The notes under the pieces were generated by a model that did not search any database, was not told the origin of the DNA, and saw only the letters and a list, made by a program, of their open reading frames with translations. 10,728 bases of DNA from DATFGK01 sp046712825. Its GTDB lineage: Bacteria; Actinomycetota; AC-67. Positions within the stretch are counted from its first letter, which is position 1. Every line of letters starts with the position of its first letter. The stretch is from contig JBKKCR010000226.1 of the NCBI GenBank assembly GCA_046712825.1, positions 1 through 10,728 of the forward strand, given 5' to 3'. Shown here piece after piece: positions 5,745 through 10,728 of this stretch. The translations under genes were made by a program, and so were the position numbers.

Positions 5745-6602
5745 GTGACGTTCGACGACCAGCGAGTAGACACGAGCGGCGTTCGCGATCGGCGAGGGCG
5801 GCGGGGCGGTGCCGCCATCGGCGGCGGCGCGGGGATCCTCGGACTGGTCGTCTACCTGCTCTTCAACGTCCTCGGCGGCGGAGGGTCGGCGTTCCAGCTG
5901 CCGTCGGGCACCGACCTCGCCGGCACCGGCGAAACGCTCGAGCAGCTCGAGGCCCGTTGCAACACCGACGGCGCGATCGACAAGTACGACGACTGCTACT
6001 TGATCAAGGTCTACAACGAGATCAACGAAGTGTGGTCCACCACGCTCGAGGGTTACCGGCAGCCGGCACTGGGGTTCTTCGAGGGCGGAGTGCAGACCGG
6101 ATGCGGCGCGGCCTCCTCGCAAGTGGGGCCGTTCTACTGCCCGCCCGACGAAGAGATCTTCATCGACATCGGTTTCCTCGAGCAGTTGCAGCAGGAGCTC
6201 GGCGCGGAGGGCCGCTACGCGCAGGCGTACATCATGGCGCACGAGACCGGCCATCATCTCCAGACGTTGCTCGGTACCGAGGCCGACGTCCGCAAAGCGC
6301 AGGAGCGCGACCCTTCGCGCGCGAGGCAGCTCTCGATCGCAGTCGAGCTCCAGGCCGACTGCTACGCAGGCGTGTGGGGCAAGCTCGCCGACGAGCGGGG
6401 GAACCTCGCGATCACCGAGCGCGAGCTCGACGAGGCGCTCGAGGGCGCCGCCGCGGTCGGCGACGATCGCATCCAGCAGAAGACCCAAGGGCGCGTCGAT
6501 CCCGAGTCGTGGACGCACGGCAGCGCCGAGCAGCGACGCTCTTGGTACCTGCGCGGCTTCCAGAGCGGCGACCTGGACGAGTGCGACACCTTCTCCGGCT
6601 AA
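5745..6602 (+). CDS. Membrane-anchored neutral zinc metallopeptidase (YpfJ family)
   Basis: The 285-aa product matches the YpfJ-type putative neutral zinc metallopeptidases (PF04228). The N-terminus MTFDDQRVDTSGVRDRRG is characteristic and supports the GTG at 5745 over the longer GTG at 5712. A glycine-rich stretch then leads into one membrane helix (about 29-43). The rest should lie outside the membrane. The zinc motif HETGH is at 166-170 (in MAHETGHHLQ), ELQADCYAG at 201-209 supplies the probable third ligand, and the family ending with THGSAEQR (257-264) and a final DECDTF is intact. Cysteines at 72, 84, 120, 132, 206 and 280 could form disulfides. The physiological substrate of this family is not established. 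It diverges from the ceramidase-like gene across 86 bases. Confidence 0.9.
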   Translation: MTFDDQRVDTSGVRDRRGRRGGAAIGGGAGILGLVVYLLFNVLGGGGSAFQLPSGTDLAGTGETLEQLEARCNTDGAIDKYDDCYLIKVYNEINEVWSTTLEGYRQPALGFFEGGVQTGCGAASSQVGPFYCPPDEEIFIDIGFLEQLQQELGAEGRYAQAYIMAHETGHHLQTLLGTEADVRKAQERDPSRARQLSIAVELQADCYAGVWGKLADERGNLAITERELDEALEGAAAVGDDRIQQKTQGRVDPESWTHGSAEQRRSWYLRGFQSGDLDECDTFSG

Positions 6603-6727
6603 CCAGCCCAAGCTCAGGCTAATCGGACCGAGCACGCACAGCGTTCAAATGACTACGGACTAGTTAATTCCTACTAAAGCCATCCCCTAAGCGGCCGAGA
6701 GACCACATAAGGCAATCGGTAGAAGTG

Positions 6728-8218
6728 ATGTCAACGAAGGCGAGGCTCGGAAGGATTCCGCGGGAACCGGGGCCAGCGGGGATCAGGCGCGGGCCGACCG
6801 GAACCGACCCGGACGGAGCGCTCGAAAGCCTCGTCGACTTCCTCGACGCGTTCCTGTGGGAAGCGGATCCCGCAACCCTCATCATCGGCTTCGTTTCGAA
6901 GAGCGCTCGCGATGTTCTCGGACATCCGCTCTCGCGCTGGCTCGGTACGCCCGAGCGGTGGCAGGAGATCATCCACGCAGACGACCGCGATCGGGTCGTC
7001 GAATGTTTGCGAGCGACCGCGAACGACGGGATGGACCGCGAGGTCGAGTTCCGCGCGCGCGCGGCGGACGGACGCGAGATGGTTCTCCGGCACGCGGTGC
7101 GACTTCTCGCGGATCCGTCGGGCAATCCCGAGCTCTGGGGGATGACCACCGACATCACGGCCGACAGGCGTGTGAAGGAGAAGCTGCGCGCGACGCGCGT
7201 GCGGTACCGCGCGCTCAGCGCGAAGGCGGCGAAGTTCCGCCGGCAGGCGCTCGAGGATCCGCTGACCGGACTGCCGAATCGCATCTTGCTCGACGACCGT
7301 CTCGGGGCGGCGCTTCGGGCTGCAGAGCGTTCCGGCGATCCGTGCGCTGTGCTGGTCATGGACCTCGATCACTTCAAGAAGATCAACGACACGCAAGGTC
7401 ATCACGCGGGCGACGAGGTGCTCCGCCAGGTCGCGCTGCGCCTCAAGATCGCCCTTCGTTCCCAGGACACGCCGGCTCGACTGGGCGGGGATGAATTCGC
7501 GGCCGTCCTGCCGAACACCAACGAAGACGGCGCGATCCGCACGGCCGTCCGCATCCTCCGCGCGCTGGAAGGCATCGGGATCAGCATCGGGATCGCGGTT
7601 TCCCCGGAACACGGCAGCGACCCCGAAGAGCTGCTCGAGCGCGCGGACAGCGCCATGTATCGCGCGAAACACGCGGGCGGCGGATACGTGTTGTATGCCT
7701 CGAAGGAAGCCGGCACGAGGCGGAGGTCCGGCCGTGGCTTGCGCGGTCGTTTCCTGACCCCAGGGCGCCGCGCGATGATCGGTCTGGGCGTGATGCTGGC
7801 CATCGTGGCGGGGTCTATGGCTCAGTCGGGTCAGCATCCGTTCGTGCTAGAGGATGCGGCGACGCGACTGGTCGCGGCGGTGATCGCGCTCGATCAAACA
7901 CCGGTCGAGCGGGTGGGGTCGGTCGTTGGTGACGTCGAGATCGCCGTTGCCGAGATCTCTTGGAAGGACGTCGGCGAGGCCGACGTCCTGACCGCGCTCG
8001 ACGCACTGGAGCGCAGCTTGGTCAAGATCCAGAAGAACGCCAAGGCCTCGATCGCGAACCGCGTGAACCATCTCATCGCGACTGTTCAGCAGGCGCAGGT
8101 CGTAGCAGCGGTCGCGGACGATACCCCGCAGGTCACGATCCCGACGCCGGAGCCGGACGAGGCGGAGGCGGTCGAGGAAGCGACGCCGGCCGTGCCCGAC
8201 ACTGGTCCGACCCCCTGA
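6728..8218 (+). CDS. PAS-GGDEF diguanylate cyclase with C-terminal membrane helix and exported tail
   Basis: The 496-aa protein should make c-di-GMP from two GTP. A PAS domain spans about 36-148. The GGDEF domain (about 172-325) has DPLTGLPNR at 177-185, MDLDHFKKIND at 211-221, an intact GGDEF at 253-257 and the inhibitory I-site RSQD at 244-247, with the standard five-residue gap. Between GGDEF and SIGIA it is about a dozen residues shorter than PleD, apparently lacking a hairpin. The odd part follows: a basic linker (330-348), a membrane helix (about 349-364), a helical region (about 372-463) and an acidic Pro/Glu-rich tail to 496. With the cyclase inside, this tail faces outside. The start is ATG 6728 or the adjoining GTG 6725, neither with a clear ribosome site. 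The 125 bases upstream are AT-richer and probably hold the promoter. Confidence 0.88.
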   Translation: MSTKARLGRIPREPGPAGIRRGPTGTDPDGALESLVDFLDAFLWEADPATLIIGFVSKSARDVLGHPLSRWLGTPERWQEIIHADDRDRVVECLRATANDGMDREVEFRARAADGREMVLRHAVRLLADPSGNPELWGMTTDITADRRVKEKLRATRVRYRALSAKAAKFRRQALEDPLTGLPNRILLDDRLGAALRAAERSGDPCAVLVMDLDHFKKINDTQGHHAGDEVLRQVALRLKIALRSQDTPARLGGDEFAAVLPNTNEDGAIRTAVRILRALEGIGISIGIAVSPEHGSDPEELLERADSAMYRAKHAGGGYVLYASKEAGTRRRSGRGLRGRFLTPGRRAMIGLGVMLAIVAGSMAQSGQHPFVLEDAATRLVAAVIALDQTPVERVGSVVGDVEIAVAEISWKDVGEADVLTALDALERSLVKIQKNAKASIANRVNHLIATVQQAQVVAAVADDTPQVTIPTPEPDEAEAVEEATPAVPDTGPTP

Positions 8219-8257
8219 TCGTGAGACTCTGTCGAGGAGTTGCTCTGATCTTGGCTT

Positions 8258-8485
8258 ATGCCGATCAACGTCAATGAGGCGAAAATCCAGTTCTTGCGGC
8301 TGATCGATCGCGTCTTGGCTGGGGAAGAGATCGTCATTTCCCGCGCCGGGCATCCCGTGGCGAAGCTGGTTCCTATCGACAGGAAAGTATCGAGGCGGGC
8401 TCCGGGCAGCGCGCGCGGCCAGGTCGTCGTTGCCGACGACTTCGATTCTCCCCCACCGGAGCAAATCTTCCACGACTTCGCCTGA
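8258..8485 (+). CDS. Solitary Phd/YefM-family (VapB-type) antitoxin
   Basis: The 75-aa product is a clear Phd/YefM-family antitoxin of the kind paired with VapC toxins. NVNEAKIQFLRLIDRVLAGE (4-23) is the DNA-binding start, EIVISRAGHPVAKLVPI (24-40) the core, and VVVADDFDSPPPEQIFHDF (56-74) the segment that occupies the toxin active site in VapC partners. Normally a PIN-domain vapC gene follows or overlaps the stop codon. Here only 49 bases separate the stop from the end of the convergent ndh gene, and I see no PIN-like reading frame. The gene starts 39 bases after the diguanylate cyclase stop and may be read through from it. GAGGAG at 8234-8239 is too far from the ATG to be its ribosome site. 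Confidence 0.85.
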   Translation: MPINVNEAKIQFLRLIDRVLAGEEIVISRAGHPVAKLVPIDRKVSRRAPGSARGQVVVADDFDSPPPEQIFHDFA

Positions 8486-8516
8486 ATCGCGTCACCTGGC
8501 TCGCTCCAAGGTAACA

Positions 8517-8540
8517 ACATGACATTCGTGACAGTCATGT
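8517..8540 (-). terminator. Possible terminator hairpin at the end of ndh
   Basis: ACATGAC (8517-8523) and GTCATGT (8534-8540) form a 7-bp stem with a 10-base loop, overlapping the ndh TGA stop (complement of 8535-8537). Read on the minus strand the stem is followed by TGTTAC, modestly T-rich. The stem is short and not GC-rich, so this is tentative; it could also stop transcripts arriving from the antitoxin gene. Confidence 0.35.
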
Positions 8541-9851
8541 CGGTCCCGTCTCGGAGGGTGCCTCGTCCTCGGGGTCGACCGCAGCGGCGACGGGATCGGC
8601 TTCGCTGCGCAGGATCAAGCGGATGGGGCGGTCGCGGCGGATGTAGTCCCAGGCCCATGAGGCCAGCACCGCCGCCCGGTTCCGGAACCCGATCAGGTAG
8701 TAGATGTGCACGAACAGCCACGCGAGCCAGCCGAGCGTTCCCTTCATCTTGAGCCCGCGCACGTCGGCCACCGCCGCGCGCCGTCCGATGGTCGCCATGG
8801 TTCCCTTGTCGACGTAGCGGAACGGCGGCTGCTTGTTCCCGAGGATCGATCGCGCGACGTAGCGACCGGCCTGCATCGCCGGTGGCGAGAGCATCGGCAG
8901 CTCGCCGTCGCGCGTCGTCACCGAGGCCGCGTCGCCGATCACGTAGACGCCGGTCGACCCCGGCAGACGAAGCCGTTCGTCAACCGGTATGCGCTTCGAC
9001 CGGCTGCGCTCGCTCACGCGCTCGCCGAGCGGGTCGGTCGGACGCACGCCGGCCGACCAGACGACCGTACGGCTGCGGATCGTGTCGCCGCCACGCAGCA
9101 CGACGTGATCCTCGCCGGCGCTCTCAACCATGGTCGCGGTGCGCACCTCTATGCCGCGCGCCTCCAGTTCTTCCGCGGCGTAGGCGCCGAGCTTCGGGTG
9201 GAACGTGCCGAGCAGCCGATCGAGCCCTTCGACGATAACGATCCGCGCGAGAGCCGAGTGGAGTTCCGGGTAGTCGCGGCCGAGCACCAAACGTAAGAGT
9301 TCCGCGAGCGCGCCGGCGTACTCGACGCCCGTCGGCCCGCCTCCGACCACGACGAACGTGAGCCAGTCGCGTCGCTCGTCGCTCGTCGTCGTGCGCGCGG
9401 CGAGCTCGAGGCACGACAGGACGTGGTTGCGGAGACGCATCGCCTCGGCGAGCGTTTTCATGCCGAGCGTGTGATACGCGAGCGACTCGTTGGCGAAGTA
9501 GTTGTTCGTGCTGCCAGTCGCGAGGAGGAGCGAGTCGTACGCGAACTCCTCGCCGAGCGCTGTGCGCACGACCTTGCGCTCGGGATCGACGTCGGACACG
9601 GCCGCCTGCCGGAAGCGGACGTTGCGCGAGCGCCGGAAGATCGCGCGCAATGGATACGCGATGTCGGACGGATTCAGCAGTGAGGTTGCGACCTGGTACA
9701 GCAACGGCGTGAACAGGTGGTAGTTGTGCCGGTCGAGCACGAGCACGTCGACCGGCTCACCGTCGAGCTTGCGCGCACACGCCAGCCCGCCGAACCCTGC
9801 TCCGACGACGATGACCCGGTGACGCCCCCGTGCTCGCACGAGGGCGAGCAT
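8535..9851 (-). CDS. ndh: Type II NADH dehydrogenase (NDH-2), FAD-dependent
   Basis: This single-subunit enzyme transfers electrons from NADH to quinone at the inner face of the membrane without pumping protons. Numbered from ATG 9851 (438 aa), the FAD-binding GAGFGG is at 17-22, followed by the acid-ended strand VLVLDRHNYHLFTPLLYQVA (36-55) typical of NDH-2. The NADH-binding GGGPTGVE is at 170-177, the second flavin motif GDAA at 306-309, and PPAMQAGRYVA at 323-333 lies near the expected quinone site. The hydrophobic segment LGWLAWLFVHIYYLIGF (373-389) is the C-terminal membrane anchor, followed by the usual WDY segment at 401-403. A GTG at 9839 is an attractive alternative start (434 aa) if the gene is leaderless. 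It diverges from the ydeI-like gene with almost no intergenic space. All key motifs are intact. Confidence 0.92.
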   Translation of the reverse strand: MLALVRARGRHRVIVVGAGFGGLACARKLDGEPVDVLVLDRHNYHLFTPLLYQVATSLLNPSDIAYPLRAIFRRSRNVRFRQAAVSDVDPERKVVRTALGEEFAYDSLLLATGSTNNYFANESLAYHTLGMKTLAEAMRLRNHVLSCLELAARTTTSDERRDWLTFVVVGGGPTGVEYAGALAELLRLVLGRDYPELHSALARIVIVEGLDRLLGTFHPKLGAYAAEELEARGIEVRTATMVESAGEDHVVLRGGDTIRSRTVVWSAGVRPTDPLGERVSERSRSKRIPVDERLRLPGSTGVYVIGDAASVTTRDGELPMLSPPAMQAGRYVARSILGNKQPPFRYVDKGTMATIGRRAAVADVRGLKMKGTLGWLAWLFVHIYYLIGFRNRAAVLASWAWDYIRRDRPIRLILRSEADPVAAAVDPEDEAPSETGPT

Positions 9852-9856
9852 ATGCT
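9847..9856. promoter_or_regulatory. Palindrome AGCATATGCT: candidate shared leaderless promoter
   Basis: The 10-bp perfect palindrome contains TATGCT on both strands, a good TAnnnT -10 element. On the plus strand it ends at 9856, six bases before the GTG of the ydeI-like gene (9863). On the minus strand it ends at 9847, seven bases before an in-frame GTG of ndh (9839). Transcription usually begins about 7 bases after the -10 box, so each mRNA could begin at its own start codon. Neither start has a convincing ribosome site. No clear -35 boxes are visible. Confidence 0.45.
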
Positions 9857-9862
9857 GATGTC

Positions 9863-10450
9863 GTGAACCCGACCTTCTTCAAGACACCGGCAGAGCTGCG
9901 GCGACGGCTCGCCAAGGATCACGCGGAAGCGCACGAATTGTGGATCGGCTTCTACAAGGTTGCTTCGGGCAAAGGCGGGGTCACGTACAAGGAGGCGCTC
10001 GACGAGGCGTTGTGCTTCGGGTGGATCGACGGGGTGACCAAGAGTCTCGGCGCCGAGAGCTGGATGATCCGATTTTCTCCACGCACGGCTCGGAGCGCGT
10101 GGAGCGCCGTCAACATCAAACGCGCCGGCGAGCTTCGCAAGGCGGACCGCATGCATCCGGCCGGTCTGAAAGCGTTCGAGGGGCGCGATCGGTCCAAGGA
10201 CAAGTCCTACTCATACGAGAACGAGCTGCGCGCGCTCGAGCCCGCCTACGAGAAACGCTTCAGGGCGAACCGAAAAGCCTGGACGTTCTGGGAGGCGCAA
10301 CCGCCGGGCTACAAGCGGGCGGCAAGCTTCTGGGTGATGAGCGCGAGGAAGGCGGAGACGCGGTTGCGGCGGCTCGCGATCCTGATTGAGGACTCGGCGG
10401 CCGGGCGAAGGATCGGGTTGCTCACCCCGCCGTCGGCCAAGCGACGCTAG
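9863..10450 (+). CDS. YdeI/OmpD-associated family protein
   Basis: The 195-aa protein matches the family annotated as YdeI or OmpD-associated (bacteriocin-protection-like) proteins, whose biochemical role is unsettled. Recognisable stretches are the N-terminal NPTFFKTPAELRRRL (2-16), ELWIGFYKVASG (25-36), YKEALDEALCFGWIDG (42-57), the basic FSPR then SAWSAVNI segment (71-85), and the helical half with FWEAQPPGYKRAASFWVMSARKAET (142-166) rich in Arg and Lys. There is no signal peptide, so it is cytosolic. The GTG at 9863 matches the usual family start; an upstream GTG at 9830 would run into ndh. Its TAG stop shares the bases CTAG with the convergent GH92 gene. Confidence 0.85.
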   Translation: MNPTFFKTPAELRRRLAKDHAEAHELWIGFYKVASGKGGVTYKEALDEALCFGWIDGVTKSLGAESWMIRFSPRTARSAWSAVNIKRAGELRKADRMHPAGLKAFEGRDRSKDKSYSYENELRALEPAYEKRFRANRKAWTFWEAQPPGYKRAASFWVMSARKAETRLRRLAILIEDSAAGRRIGLLTPPSAKRR

Positions 10451-10728
10451 GGCGTGCAGCCGAAGTCGGCGAGTGCGTTGGTGCTCATCGAGGGAGGCGC
10501 GGCGCCGGGCCCGGCCGCCCAGCCCCTGTTCGGCGTGATGCCCATCTCGAACCGCGCCGAGCCGCCGGGCGTGATCGCATCATGCGTGAACCAGGTCTTG
10601 CCGAGCGGAGCGCCGTTGAGCGTCGCGCCTTGCACGTACTTGCCGAGCAGCGACGTGCCCGGCGCCTCGACGGTGAACGCGCCGCCGGGGAGACGGATGG
10701 TCGCGCGCGGGAAGAGCGGGCTCCCGAT
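10447..10728 (-). CDS. GH92 alpha-mannosidase, C-terminal fragment (runs off window)
   Basis: The frame is open from the right edge, so only the last 93 residues are present. They match the C-terminal beta-sandwich end of glycoside hydrolase family 92, calcium-dependent exo-alpha-mannosidases that trim mannose from glycoproteins or mannans. Supporting segments are GSPLFPRATIRLPGG (2-16), FTVEAPG (18-24), YVQGATLNGAPLGKTWFTH (31-49) and GGSARFEMG (54-62), the familiar YIQSATLNGKPL / GGxLxFEMG end pattern. The catalytic residues lie upstream, outside the window. The normal family ends soon after FEMG with a PN-W sequence; here about 30 more residues follow (to CTP at 91-93), a modest extension. 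Signal peptide and neighbours on the far side cannot be judged. Confidence 0.8.
   Translation of the reverse strand: MGSPLFPRATIRLPGGAFTVEAPGTSLLGKYVQGATLNGAPLGKTWFTHDAITPGGSARFEMGITPNRGWAAGPGAAPPSMSTNALADFGCTP

Noticed and set aside
4187..5818. Second long minus-strand frame (543 codons) overlapping the ceramidase-like gene
   Set aside because: Its translation is Arg/Ala/Gly-rich low-complexity sequence typical of an out-of-frame read; the other frame has a signal peptide and ceramidase and PKD motifs.
6633..6727. CACGCACAG followed later by AAAGCC upstream of the diguanylate cyclase, recalling a c-di-GMP (GEMM-I) riboswitch
   Set aside because: The core GGGCAAACC that should follow CACGCACA is replaced by GCGTTCAAA, no GNRA-capped P2 hairpin is visible, and the 3' GGGTTGCCG-type half is missing. 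A covariance-model search for GEMM-I would settle it.
8486..8534. Possible remnant of a vapC toxin after the solitary antitoxin
   Set aside because: The 49 bases do not encode the DTN/DTH-type start of a PIN domain in any frame, so there is no basis for a pseudogene call.

Overview
The window is high-GC bacterial chromosome with frequent GTG starts and few long gaps. The mix of proteins (Tat-exported phosphoesterase, YpfJ-type zinc peptidase, ArsR/SRPBCC pair, type II NADH dehydrogenase, GH92 mannosidase) and probable leaderless starts suggest an actinobacterium, perhaps an uncultured soil or freshwater lineage. That placement is inferred from gene style only. I see no rRNA, tRNA, CRISPR array, insertion sequence or prophage gene, and no gap without a gene exceeds about 130 bases.

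Layout. Bases 1-271: a 16-bp perfect palindrome, then a 47-residue single-helix membrane protein (+). Bases 273-1886 (-): a Tat-exported phosphoesterase of the phospholipase C family. Bases 1996-2184 (+): a 62-residue zinc-ribbon protein. Bases 2215-2752 (-): a Phd/YefM antitoxin and an overlapping RelE/ParE-like toxin gene. Bases 2860-3685 (+): an ArsR-family repressor overlapping an SRPBCC/AHSA1 gene, closed by a strong bidirectional hairpin terminator at 3695-3733. Bases 3733-5658 (-): a secreted neutral-ceramidase-like hydrolase with a C-terminal PKD-type domain. Bases 5745-6602 (+): a membrane-anchored HExxH zinc peptidase. Bases 6728-8218 (+): a PAS-GGDEF diguanylate cyclase with an unusual C-terminal membrane helix and exported tail. 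Bases 8258-8485 (+): a solitary Phd/VapB-type antitoxin. Bases 8535-9851 (-): type II NADH dehydrogenase. Bases 9863-10450 (+): a YdeI/OmpD-associated family protein. Bases 10447-10728 (-): the C-terminal end of a GH92 alpha-mannosidase that runs off the window.

How the genes fit together. Most genes are single units arranged divergently or convergently, so this is not one long operon. Two real pairs stand out: antitoxin-toxin and ArsR-SRPBCC. Their promoters stand back to back in one AT-richer intergenic region. Several products act outside the cytoplasm (phosphoesterase, ceramidase-like protein, zinc peptidase, GH92 enzyme), which suggests scavenging of lipids and glycans, but nothing ties them into one pathway.

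The most notable signals are: (1) four GTAC cores at exact 12-bp steps across the toxin-antitoxin promoter; (2) a 10-bp palindrome between ndh and the ydeI-like gene that gives a TATGCT -10 element on both strands, each 6-7 bases before a GTG start; (3) the back-to-front domain order of the diguanylate cyclase; (4) a ceramidase-like enzyme that seems to keep its zinc-site motifs but lacks the usual active-site serine motif. I found no clearly new defence or mobile system.
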